DNA of 64,000 nt from Chryseobacterium taichungense (GTDB taxonomy: Bacteria > Bacteroidota > Bacteroidia > Flavobacteriales > Weeksellaceae), in the NCBI RefSeq assembly GCF_900109935.1, contig NZ_FOBV01000001.1, positions 434,001-498,000 on the forward strand. Reading direction: 5' to 3'. The stretch's first letter is position 1; each line of letters starts with the position of its first letter. The translations under genes were made by a program, and so were the position numbers. Positions 41,604 through 50,498 of this stretch are shown piece by piece. The notes below the pieces were generated by a model, which searched no databases, was not told the origin of the DNA, and worked only from the letters and a program-made list of their open reading frames with translations.

Positions 41604-42794
41604 TTAAGCTAAAACTTCTTTTACTTTGTTTGCAGCCTCTTCAAGAGTAATTGCAGAATGTACAGGCAGACCTGAATCATCAATTAACTGCTTAGCTTCA
41701 ACAGCATTTGTACCTTGTAGTCTTACGATCAAAGGAACAGGAAGGCTTCCCATCGCTTTGTAAGCATCTACAACCCCCTGAGCAACTCTGTCACATCTTA
41801 CGATACCTCCGAAGATATTGATCAAGATTGCTTTTACGTTCGGGTCTCTTAAGATAATTCCGAAAGCAGTCTGTACTCTCTGAGCATCGGCAGTTCCACC
41901 CACGTCAAGGAAGTTAGCAGGGTTACCACCTGATAATTTGATGATATCCATCGTTGCCATAGCAAGACCAGCTCCGTTTACCATACAAGCAACGTTACCG
42001 TCAAGTTTCACGAAGTTAAGACCAGCTTCACCAGCTTCAACATCCATTGGATCCTCTTCTCTCGTATCTCTTAATTCCGCTAAATCTTTGTGACGGAACA
42101 ATGAGTTGTCATCCAAAGTCACTTTAGCATCTACTGCGATAATTTTATTATCAGAAGTTTTTAATACAGGGTTGATCTCAAAAAGAGAAGCATCGATTCC
42201 TGTATAAGCATTATATAAAGCGGTGATGAATTTTACAAATTCTTTGAATGCATTTCCTTCAAGACCAAGATTGAAAGCAATTTTTCTCGCCTGAAATCCC
42301 TGAAGACCTAAAGCAGGATCAATGATTTCTTTATGGATCAAATGAGGAGTTACTTCAGCAACGTGCTCAATATCCATTCCTCCTTCAGTAGAATAAACCA
42401 CTGTATTTTTACCTTCAGCTCTGTCTAAAAGAATAGAAACGTAAAATTCCTTAGTTTCAGATTCTCCCGGATAATATACATCTTCTGCAACCAAAACAGA
42501 ATTTACTTTTTTACCTTCAGCAGAAGTTTGTGGTGTTACCAACTGCATTCCGATGATATTCTGAGCGTTTTCTTTAAGCTTATCCATGTTTGGAGAGAAC
42601 TTTACACCACCACCTTTACCACGACCTCCTGCGTGGATCTGTGCTTTTACCACCCATCCCTGAGCTCCGGTTTCAGCAGTCAGCTTTTCAGCAGCAGCTA
42701 CAGCTTCATCTACGTTGTTTGCAACGAAACCACGTTGGATAGCTACTCCATACTTTGATAAAATCTCTTTTGATTGATACTCGTGAAGATTCAT
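41604..42794 (-). CDS. sucC: Succinate-CoA ligase, beta subunit
   Basis: A 396-residue TCA-cycle enzyme subunit. NLHEYQSKEILSKYGV starts the ATP-grasp domain, with KAQIHAGGRGKGGGVKF for nucleotide binding. The C-terminal CoA-ligase domain has LDVGGTADAQRVQTAFGI, INIFGGIVRCDRVAQGV and VRLQGTNAVEAKQLI. The alpha subunit gene sucD is not adjacent. A promoter box TAAATTTG lies at 42833-42840 on the minus strand, leaving a 5' leader of about 38 bases. Confidence 0.96.
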   Translation of the reverse strand: MNLHEYQSKEILSKYGVAIQRGFVANNVDEAVAAAEKLTAETGAQGWVVKAQIHAGGRGKGGGVKFSPNMDKLKENAQNIIGMQLVTPQTSAEGKKVNSVLVAEDVYYPGESETKEFYVSILLDRAEGKNTVVYSTEGGMDIEHVAEVTPHLIHKEIIDPALGLQGFQARKIAFNLGLEGNAFKEFVKFITALYNAYTGIDASLFEINPVLKTSDNKIIAVDAKVTLDDNSLFRHKDLAELRDTREEDPMDVEAGEAGLNFVKLDGNVACMVNGAGLAMATMDIIKLSGGNPANFLDVGGTADAQRVQTAFGIILRDPNVKAILINIFGGIVRCDRVAQGVVDAYKAMGSLPVPLIVRLQGTNAVEAKQLIDDSGLPVHSAITLEEAANKVKEVLA

Positions 42795-42832
42795 ATTATT
42801 TTTATTATTTTATTTTAAAATTTAAAGGTTGA

Positions 42833-42840
42833 CAAATTTA
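42833..42840 (-). promoter_or_regulatory. Promoter box of sucC
   Basis: TAAATTTG on the minus strand, 38 bp before the start codon at 42794. Confidence 0.5.
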
Positions 42841-42936
42841 ATAAAAAGACATGGAAGTTCAAGTTTATTGGCTTAAAAATTCATTCTTCCTGTATTTTTT
42901 CTGAACCATATGATTTTAGGGGTTGCTGTAAATCTG

Positions 42937-43305
42937 TTTTGGTTTAAAATACCAGTTTAAATTAAAACAGTTTTCTGTTTTTGCCTAATCTGTTGGATTA
43001 AAGAAAAACAACTTTCCGTTTTTGTCTAATCTGTCGGTTTAAACTAAATAAGTTTTCCATTTTTGTCTAATCCACCGGTTTAAAGTAAATCAGTTTTCCG
43101 TTTTTGTCTAATCTGTCGGTTTAAAGAAAAATAGCTTTCCATTTTTGTCTAATCTACCAGTTTAAATTAAATCAGCTTACCGTTTTTGTCTAATCTGTCA
43201 GTTTAAAGAAAAATAGCTTTCCATTTTTGTCTAATCTACCAGTTTAAATTAAATCAGCTTACCGTTTTTGTCTAATCTGTCAGTTTAAAGAAAAACAGCT
43301 TTTTT
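42937..43305. repeat. Tandem array of nine 41-bp units
   Basis: Units begin at 42937, 42978, 43019, 43060, 43101, 43142, 43183, 43224 and 43265, each 41 bp, mostly starting TTTTTGTCTAATC. Two alternating variants follow: type 1 with TGTC(G/A)GTTTAAAG and type 2 with TACCAGTTTAAATT, so the later part is really an 82-bp dimer (4+5 and 6+7 are almost identical). The first copy and the last bases are degenerate. No reading frame runs through it and there are no unique spacers, so it is neither a gene nor CRISPR. The remainder of 42795-43475 shows only a short GC-rich palindromic segment at 43444-43466. Confidence 0.95.
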
Positions 43306-43443
43306 GACTTTATTTAAACTATTAAAAAGAATTACAAAAAATGCCTAAGCTATCACAGAACAGTATATTTCAATTTCACTGTATGAAACTTCTGTTACAT
43401 ATAAAGATGCTTTGTAAATATAATAACGCTAATACTAACAGCT

Positions 43444-43466
43444 TTGCCGCTCGCTTCGCTCGCGCT
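43444..43466. repeat. Short GC-rich REP-like segment
   Basis: On the minus strand it reads GCGCGAGCGAAGCGAGCGG, a striking GC island in AT-rich DNA. The core GCGCGAGCGnAGCGA recurs at 58912-58926. Confidence 0.45.
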
Positions 43467-43475
43467 CTATTTTAT

Positions 43476-43862
43476 TTAAATCCTATTTTTAGCAACATAA
43501 AAAATCAGCAATGCCCAGCTTACGATCATCAGTAAACCTCCCAGCGGAGTGATTGGCCCGAGAAACTTCAGATTTATCCCGAAATAATCCTGCATGCTCA
43601 AACCATAAATACTGAAAGAAAAAAGCATCGTTCCTGCAATCATCAGAATAGAAATCCATTTCTGAGAAGAAGTGTCAAACTTTAGCATGTATCCTACAAT
43701 TAATAAAAAAAATGCGGCATACATCTGATATCGTACTCCTGTTTCAAAACTTTCCAGTCTTTCCACAGACAAAATTTTCTTTAAGGCGTGCGCGCCGAAT
43801 GCACCCAGAATCACGGATAACATTCCGTAAACGGCACCAAAGACTAAAGTAATTGTTTTCAT
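43476..43862 (-). CDS. DUF423 membrane protein
   Basis: A 128-residue inner-membrane protein with four helices. The family motif is in the first: GAVYGMLSVILGAFGAHALK, with the conserved GAFGAHAL. The others are MYAAFFLLIVGYMLKF, SILMIAGTMLFSFSIYGLSM and ITPLGGLLMIVSWALLIFY. Function is unknown. Its start overlaps the stop of a 51-codon membrane gene by four bases, and that gene in turn touches mvaA, giving a three-gene operon. Confidence 0.88.
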   Translation of the reverse strand: MKTITLVFGAVYGMLSVILGAFGAHALKKILSVERLESFETGVRYQMYAAFFLLIVGYMLKFDTSSQKWISILMIAGTMLFSFSIYGLSMQDYFGINLKFLGPITPLGGLLMIVSWALLIFYVAKNRI

Positions 43863-44014
43863 TTATAATTTAAAATCTTGAATATTAATGATACCAGTCC
43901 TATTCCTATAAAAATCCATGCAAACTTTTTATTCCGGACAAAACCTGGATTTTTTGTCAGTTTCAGAAAAATTCCGAAAGCCAGCATAAATGCAGATACA
44001 ATAATTCCAAACAT
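43859..44014 (-). CDS. 51-residue two-helix membrane protein
   Basis: ATG at 44012-44014 overlaps the mvaA stop by one base (TAATG), and its TGA overlaps the DUF423 start by four bases (ATGA). The product has two hydrophobic helices (FGIIVSAFMLAFGIFLKL and KFAWIFIGIGLVSLIFKIL) joined by the basic turn TKNPGFVRNK. The perfect fit between two coupled genes is strong evidence that it is translated. No family is recognised. Confidence 0.7.
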   Translation of the reverse strand: MFGIIVSAFMLAFGIFLKLTKNPGFVRNKKFAWIFIGIGLVSLIFKILNYK

Positions 44015-45342
44015 TATTGTGCTCTTAGCCTGTTAAACTCACTGATCACCTCGTGATGGCTCACCGTCTTATCTTTAAAGTACGTCACGAAATATTGCTT
44101 CTCTTCTTCCGTCGCACCCATTTGATTTAAAATATTCAGCAAATGCATTTTCATGTGTCCTTTCTGAATTCCGGTGGTTATTAAAGAACGCAGCGCTCCG
44201 AAATTCTGAGCCAATCCGGAAACAGCTAAAATACTCATTAATTCCTGAGCAGAAGGTTTTCCCAATAAAGCAAGAGAAAATTTAACCAAAGGATGCAGAT
44301 TGGTAAGACCGCCCACAACCCCTACAGAAATCGGAAGATCGATCCAGAATCTGAAAATTCCGTTATCTGTCGTACAATGAGTAAGAGAAGAATACTTCCC
44401 GTTTCTTGCGGCATACGCATGAGCACAGGCTTCAGTTGCTCTGAAATCGTTTCCGGTAGCAATGACTACAGCATCTACTCCATTCATAATTCCTTTATTA
44501 TGGGTAGTGGCCCGGAACGGTTCAATTTCGGCAATCGTTACAGCCTGCTTGAATTTCCTGGCAAATTCTTCGTTGGAAATTCCGCTGTCATCATTGAGTT
44601 CTTCAATTTTACACGAAACCTCAGCTCTCACGATACAATCGGGTGTAAAATTGGAAAGGATGTTCATAACGATCTGCAGAGAATCCTTTTCTTCCTGTGT
44701 AAAGTCAGTACTTTCAGCGACTTCCTGTCTTAATGTTTTGCCGAACTGTTCCAGACATGAATTAATAAAATTCGCTCCCATAGAATCTACCGTATCAAAG
44801 CTGGCCTTCAGTTGGTAGTAATTCGGCATTTCGGAGGTTTTATCAATTAATTTAATATCTAAAATTCCTCCGCCTCTTTTTCTCATATTAGAGGTGATAT
44901 CCTCCGTCGCTTCAAGAAGCTTTTTCTTAAGGCTGAAGTTAAAAAAATGCAATAATTTATGGGATTCAACGTTAAATATAAAGTGGGTGTGCCCCAGTTT
45001 TTCGGTATTGATGATCGTGGTTTTAAAACCTCCTTTATCGATCCAGAATTTAGCAGCCTTAGAAGCTGCTGCAACCACGGAGCTTTCTTCAACAGCCATC
45101 GGTAAAGCCAATAATTTTCCATCGATCAGGAAGTTGGGAGCAATTCCGTAAGGCATGTAAAAGTTGGAAATGGTATTTTCAGAAAATTCTTCGTGGAGCT
45201 TCTGCAGTTCGGCACTATTATTCCAGTATTGTTGTAAAATCTGTTCGTAACTGCGGTCGTTACTAAGGTATTCTGAGATTAGCCAATCGATTTTTCGCTG
45301 CTTTGAAAGTTTAGAAAAACCTTCAACCGGTTGATGATTCAT
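44014..45342 (-). CDS. mvaA: Hydroxymethylglutaryl-CoA reductase, class II
   Basis: A 442-residue enzyme of the mevalonate pathway. EGFSKLSKQRKIDWL opens the class II form, followed by MPYGIAPNFLIDGK, AVEESSVVAAASKAAKFW (catalytic Glu), KGIMNGVDAVVIATGNDFRA (catalytic Lys and Asp) and a later GHMKMHLLNI (His). It makes or uses mevalonate with NAD(P)H; flavobacteria use the mevalonate route for isoprenoids such as menaquinone and carotenoids, so a biosynthetic role is expected. It is first in an operon with two small membrane proteins. Confidence 0.92.
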   Translation of the reverse strand: MNHQPVEGFSKLSKQRKIDWLISEYLSNDRSYEQILQQYWNNSAELQKLHEEFSENTISNFYMPYGIAPNFLIDGKLLALPMAVEESSVVAAASKAAKFWIDKGGFKTTIINTEKLGHTHFIFNVESHKLLHFFNFSLKKKLLEATEDITSNMRKRGGGILDIKLIDKTSEMPNYYQLKASFDTVDSMGANFINSCLEQFGKTLRQEVAESTDFTQEEKDSLQIVMNILSNFTPDCIVRAEVSCKIEELNDDSGISNEEFARKFKQAVTIAEIEPFRATTHNKGIMNGVDAVVIATGNDFRATEACAHAYAARNGKYSSLTHCTTDNGIFRFWIDLPISVGVVGGLTNLHPLVKFSLALLGKPSAQELMSILAVSGLAQNFGALRSLITTGIQKGHMKMHLLNILNQMGATEEEKQYFVTYFKDKTVSHHEVISEFNRLRAQ

Positions 45343-45438
45343 AGTATAACTTTAATGAAGCGTAAATATAGTGATTTTGTAACTTTCTGTTGTTGATAAC
45401 TTCGATCAAAAAAGATTGACATTTATCAATTTTGGAGC

Positions 45439-45446
45439 TAACTTTG
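45439..45446 (+). promoter_or_regulatory. Promoter box of the radical SAM repair gene
   Basis: TTG at 45416-45418, a 20-bp spacer, then TAACTTTG at 45439-45446. The start codon is at 45490. Confidence 0.55.
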
Positions 45447-45489
45447 AAGCATTAATCTTATCTAACCTTAAGATTATCAAATTAAAAGA

Positions 45490-46749
45490 ATGAATTTTGA
45501 CCGTCTGAAAGAAAAGCTTGAAATCCTTGCGGATGCAGCCAAATACGATGTTTCCTGCTCATCAAGCGGGGGCACAAGAAAAAATAAGAAAGGTGCTTTG
45601 GGAGACAGCTCTGCAAGCGGAATCTGCCATACTTATACAGAAGACGGACGATGCGTTTCGCTTCTCAAAATTCTTTTAACCAACCATTGTATTTACGACT
45701 GCGCTTACTGCGTTTCCCGAAGTTCGAATGATATCAAAAGAGCTGCTTTCACGGTGGAGGAAGTGGTCGATTTAACGATCAATTTTTATCGCAGAAATTA
45801 TATTGAAGGATTGTTTTTAAGCTCCGGAATTTTCAAAAATGCGGATACGACCATGGAACGATTGGTTCGTGTGGCGAAAAAACTTCGACTTGAGGAAAAT
45901 TTTAACGGTTATATTCATTTAAAATCGATTCCTGGTGCCAGTGATGAGCTGATGCAGGAAGCCGCATTGTACGCAGACCGATTATCCATAAATCTTGAAA
46001 TCCCTACAGAAAGCGGATTAAAACTTCTGGCCCCCGAAAAAAACCGTCAGGATATGCTGAATCCGATGAAATATATTCAAAACGGAATTGCTCAGTATAA
46101 AGATGAAAAGAAAATTTTCAGAAAAGTTCCGAAATTTGCTCCTGCGGGTCAATCGACTCAGATGATTGTAGGAGCGACCAATGAGAATGACCTTCAGATT
46201 ATTAAAGTAGCCGATCATTTCTATAAAAATTTCAATCTTAAAAGAGTATATTATTCAGGATATGTTCCGGTACTGGAAGACAAACGCTTGCCTTCTTTAA
46301 CAACGGAAGTACCGATGCTAAGGGAAAATCGCCTTTACCAATCGGATTGGCTCATGAGATTTTATGGTTTTAAAGCAGAAGAAATCCTTGATCCGAATAT
46401 GCCATTCCTAGATCTTGAAGTTGATCCAAAAATGAGCTGGGCCTTGAGACACCTTGATCAGTTTCCGGTAAATCTGCAGACTGCGGATTATCAAATGATT
46501 TTAAGAATTCCCGGAATCGGGGTGAAAACCGCAAAAAAAATTGTCAGCGCCAGACGTTTCCAGGTTTTGACGATGGATCATCTCAGCAAACTGGGAGCAG
46601 CTGTTAACCGTGCGCGTTATTTTATAGATTTTAATGCAGGAAATGCTTATCTGAAATATTTAACAGACAAAAATTTCAGGAGATTGCTGATCGGTGGAAG
46701 TTCTTCTAAGTTTCACAATCAGTTTTCGCAGCAGTTGACTTTGTTTTAA
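45490..46749 (+). CDS. Putative DNA modification/repair radical SAM protein (TIGR03916 type)
   Basis: A 419-residue protein. CIYDCAYCVSRSSND holds the CxxxCxxC that binds the radical SAM iron-sulfur cluster. Another Cys-containing lead (YDVSCSSSGGTRKNKKG, SASGICHTYTEDGRC) precedes it, and the barrel continues with EGLFLSSGIFKNADTTMERL and SINLEIPTESGLKLLAP. A helix-hairpin-helix (LRIPGIGVKTAKKIVSAR) near residue 340 suggests binding to nucleic acid. Members of this family are usually beside a TIGR03915 partner, which here lies at 47433, split off by a toxin-antitoxin pair. Confidence 0.9.
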   Translation: MNFDRLKEKLEILADAAKYDVSCSSSGGTRKNKKGALGDSSASGICHTYTEDGRCVSLLKILLTNHCIYDCAYCVSRSSNDIKRAAFTVEEVVDLTINFYRRNYIEGLFLSSGIFKNADTTMERLVRVAKKLRLEENFNGYIHLKSIPGASDELMQEAALYADRLSINLEIPTESGLKLLAPEKNRQDMLNPMKYIQNGIAQYKDEKKIFRKVPKFAPAGQSTQMIVGATNENDLQIIKVADHFYKNFNLKRVYYSGYVPVLEDKRLPSLTTEVPMLRENRLYQSDWLMRFYGFKAEEILDPNMPFLDLEVDPKMSWALRHLDQFPVNLQTADYQMILRIPGIGVKTAKKIVSARRFQVLTMDHLSKLGAAVNRARYFIDFNAGNAYLKYLTDKNFRRLLIGGSSSKFHNQFSQQLTLF

Positions 46750-46849
46750 GGCTTCGATTGAATTCTCAATTTATTAGAATTAAACCTCAGTATAGTCCAT
46801 ATTTGCTAAATATAGATATAATTTGTAATTTTAGTGAAAAGAAATAATA

Positions 46850-47068
46850 ATGAATGTCAGTTTTACAAAAAAACAGGAAGACTATATTGCAGAGCAGATA
46901 AAATCAGGAGATTTCCAAAATGCAAGTGAAGTCGTGCGGGATGCATTAAGGCTCCATGAGGTCTATCGTCATCGAATCATTGAAGAGTTGAAAGCTGAAA
47001 TTGAAAAAGGCTGGAATAACAACAGTTCTCGATCTGTAAAGGATATTATTGAATCTAAGAAAAAATAA
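46850..47068 (+). CDS. parD: ParD-family antitoxin
   Basis: A 72-residue protein. FTKKQEDYIAEQIKSGDFQN followed by ASEVVRDALRLHEVY is the classic ParD ribbon-helix-helix with an (A/S)SEVVRxALR helix. The C-terminal half (ELKAEIEKGWNNNSSRSVKD) would wrap the toxin. It should bind its own promoter and neutralise ParE. The stop overlaps the ATG of the toxin frame by one base (TAATG), which is typical of coupled toxin-antitoxin genes. The module lies between two DNA repair genes. Confidence 0.88.
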   Translation: MNVSFTKKQEDYIAEQIKSGDFQNASEVVRDALRLHEVYRHRIIEELKAEIEKGWNNNSSRSVKDIIESKKK

Positions 47069-47359
47069 TGCCTGAAAATTACATCTTATCCGAGGCAGTG
47101 GACAGATTTGGAAGATATTTTTGATTATACATTAGATCATTTTGGTTTTGATCAGGCTGAGAAATATCTTTTGGAGATCGAAGAAGTTTTTCAAATTTTA
47201 GTTGTACATCCAGAATCAGGCAAAACACGAAATGAAATAAAAGAAGGTTTATATAGTTTCCCGAAGGATAATCATATTATTTTCTACAGAATTTTAGATA
47301 AATATATTCGTATTGTAAGAGTACTGCATGGAAGCAGAGATCTCCCGAATTATTTTTAA
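47068..47359 (+). pseudogene. parE: ParE-family toxin gene with a frameshift
   Basis: ATG 47068 opens a frame reading MPENYILSEAVD and then ends at TGA 47122. The family sequence continues one base further along as DLEDIFDYTLDHFGFDQAEK, then RNEIKEGLYSFPKDNHIIFY and RIVRVLHGSRDLPNYF to TAA 47359. Skipping one base near 47104 joins the two parts into ...AVDDLEDIFDYTL, as in ParE gyrase toxins. The family usually has one more residue between LS and the following Ala, so a two-base loss is equally possible. Starting at TTG 47108 would drop the first strand and part of the first helix, so a functional toxin is unlikely. Confidence 0.75.
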
Positions 47360-47432
47360 ACCTTGTTTTCAGTTTACATATATACATTTTCAAATTGTTA
47401 CATTGTTAAATTATTAGATTGTTACATTAAAA

Positions 47433-48191
47433 ATGACAACCCTACTCTACGACGGCAGTTTCGACGGACTTTTAACAACAATATTCGAGGTTTTTGAATA
47501 TCGTTATAAAGATGTGGAGATTGTGAGCAGGGAAAAATTTCATCAGGAAAATATTTTCGCTGATATTCATGAAGTTATCACGCAGAATGATAAAGCAGAA
47601 AGGGTTTTAAATAAACTCGAAAAAAATATAGGAAAACCGGGAATTCACGAACTGCTGAAAGTATATTTATCCGAAGATCCGGAAGCAGAACAACTTATTT
47701 TGTCTGCGGTAAAGCAATCCGTAAAATATGGTGATGAAAATATTCTTCAGAATTATGCCGATCCGGATATTTTAAAAATTTCAAAAATCAATAAATCCGT
47801 CAGCCGTGAAAGACACAGAATGACCGCTTTTGTGCGTTTTGAAAAAATGCAGGATGATGTTTTCTTTGCTAAAATTGATCCTGACTTCAATGTCCTTCCA
47901 CTGATCAGGAAACATTTTAAAGACCGATACCAAGATCAGAAATGGATGATCTACGACTTACGAAGAAATTATGGGCTGCTATATGACCTGGAAAGCTGTG
48001 ATTTCTTTTATCCTGACGAAAAAATTGATCTGAAAAAATATGAGGAGAAATTCCATGATCAGGAAAAAAATTACCAGACCCTCTGGCAGCGGTATTTTAC
48101 CAAAACCAATATTGTTGAAAGAAAAAATTTAAAACTGCACATTCAGCATGTCCCGAAAAGATACTGGAAGTATTTGACGGAAAAGTGGTAA
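47433..48191 (+). CDS. Putative DNA metabolism protein (TIGR03915 type)
   Basis: A 252-residue soluble protein. It begins TLLYDGSFDGLLTTIFEVFE, the hallmark of this family, and includes SVSRERHRMTAFVRFEKM, FFAKIDPDFNVLPLIRKHF and a C-terminal HVPKRYWKYLTEKW. Members are regularly coupled with the radical SAM protein found here at 45490; they share the fold of uracil-DNA glycosylases in part. The two are thought to act in DNA repair or base modification, but the substrate is not established. It sits 74 bp behind the broken parE. Confidence 0.88.
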   Translation: MTTLLYDGSFDGLLTTIFEVFEYRYKDVEIVSREKFHQENIFADIHEVITQNDKAERVLNKLEKNIGKPGIHELLKVYLSEDPEAEQLILSAVKQSVKYGDENILQNYADPDILKISKINKSVSRERHRMTAFVRFEKMQDDVFFAKIDPDFNVLPLIRKHFKDRYQDQKWMIYDLRRNYGLLYDLESCDFFYPDEKIDLKKYEEKFHDQEKNYQTLWQRYFTKTNIVERKNLKLHIQHVPKRYWKYLTEKW

Positions 48192-48375
48192 TCCGCCAAT
48201 TGAGAGATTAAATTGTTAGTTTAAATTTTCAACAGCTTAATAAACAAATTTACGTATTGACATTTTTAACATGTGAGGAGCAGATTAATTTTTCAACCTT
48301 ATAAATTTTAGACATTTTTAATCATTTATATTCAAACTCTTATTAAGTTACTGTTATTATCTGAACTTGTTTTTG

Positions 48376-48383
48376 TAAATTTG
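48376..48383 (+). promoter_or_regulatory. Promoter box of pfkA-gapA
   Basis: TAAATTTG, 20 bp before the ATG at 48404. It probably drives both glycolytic genes. Confidence 0.5.
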
Positions 48384-48403
48384 TGTTCGAAATTTTTTAC
48401 TAG

Positions 48404-49390
48404 ATGAAAGAGAGTGCTGTAAAAAAAATTGCAGTTCTTACTTCAGGAGGAGATTCTCCGGGTATGAATGCAGCATTAAGGGCGGTGGTAAGAACCGCAA
48501 ATTATTATAATATCGAATGCTACGGAGTAAGAGAAGGCTACAACGGCCTTATAAACGGAGATTTTCTTAAAATGGGTCCCCGTTCCGTAAAAAATATAAT
48601 CAACCAGGGCGGAACTATTCTTAAATCTGCCAGATCCATGGAATTCAGAACCAAAGAAGGACGTCAGAAAGCGTATGACAATTGTGTAAGGCTTGGTATT
48701 GACGGTTTGGTTTGTATCGGCGGAGACGGAACTTTTACAGGTGCCAAGATCTTTAATGAAGAATTCGGAATCAGAGTTATCGGAATACCGGGAACTATCG
48801 ATAATGATATTTTCGGAACTGATAATACGATCGGCTATGATACTGCATTGAACACTGCTATGGAAGCTATTGATAAAATCCGTGATACAGCTACTTCCCA
48901 CAATAGAGTTTTCTTTGTGGAAGTAATGGGTCGTGATGCAGGTTTTATCGCTTTAAACAGTGGACTGGCGACTGGCGCCTTGGATATTTTAATCCCTGAA
49001 AGAAAAGACAGTATTGATGAGCTTTTCAATAATTTCAGAAATGCTGAGCAGACAGGAAAAGCTTCAAGCATTGTGGTGGTAGCAGAAGGTGAAAAATTAG
49101 CCAACGTTTATGAATTAGCTGAAAAAACCAAGCAGGAATTTCCGGATTATGACATTCGTGTTGCAATTCTAGGACACATGCAGAGGGGAGGCTCACCAAG
49201 CTGTGCAGACAGAGTATTGGCCAGCAGACTGGGTTATGGAGCTGTAACCGGACTGATGGAAGGACAAAACAATGTAATGGCCGGAATGCGTTCTAATGAT
49301 CTGGTGTATACACCGATCGAAGAAGCCATTAAAAAACATAATGAAATCAATAAAGATCTTTTGCTGATTTCAGAAATTTTAGCAATCTAA
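48404..49390 (+). CDS. pfkA: ATP-dependent 6-phosphofructokinase
   Basis: A 328-residue glycolytic enzyme that phosphorylates fructose 6-phosphate. The motifs are AVLTSGGDSPGMNAALRAV for ATP, CIGGDGTFTGAKIF (GGDGT), IPGTIDNDIFGTDNTIGYDT with the catalytic TIDND, VEVMGRDAGFIAL for substrate and LGHMQRGGSPSCADR. The GGDGT Gly and the size indicate ATP rather than pyrophosphate as donor. It lies 30 bp upstream of gapA on the same strand, probably as an operon. Confidence 0.97.
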   Translation: MKESAVKKIAVLTSGGDSPGMNAALRAVVRTANYYNIECYGVREGYNGLINGDFLKMGPRSVKNIINQGGTILKSARSMEFRTKEGRQKAYDNCVRLGIDGLVCIGGDGTFTGAKIFNEEFGIRVIGIPGTIDNDIFGTDNTIGYDTALNTAMEAIDKIRDTATSHNRVFFVEVMGRDAGFIALNSGLATGALDILIPERKDSIDELFNNFRNAEQTGKASSIVVVAEGEKLANVYELAEKTKQEFPDYDIRVAILGHMQRGGSPSCADRVLASRLGYGAVTGLMEGQNNVMAGMRSNDLVYTPIEEAIKKHNEINKDLLLISEILAI

Positions 49391-49399
49391 TATTTTTAA

Positions 49400-50431
<1,032 letters not shown>

Positions 50432-50451
50432 TATAGTTTTTAATTTAAATA

Positions 50452-50486
50452 TAAAACAACCTTCAGATGAGAAGGTTGTTTTTTTG
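50452..50486 (+). terminator. Terminator of pfkA-gapA
   Basis: AAACAACCTTC/GAAGGTTGTTT with a six-base loop and T7. Confidence 0.85.
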
Positions 50487-50498
50487 TTTCTATTAATC

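Noticed and set aside
42937..43305. CRISPR array
   Set aside because: The 41-bp units follow each other without unique spacers and there are no cas genes in the window.
47108..47359. TTG at 47108 as a true ParE start
   Set aside because: It would remove the first strand and part of the first helix, while the missing sequence is present one base out of frame right upstream.
46850..47359. Programmed +1 frameshift in parE
   Set aside because: No slippery run or rare-codon stall with a downstream structure was seen at 47100-47110; a simple indel explains it.
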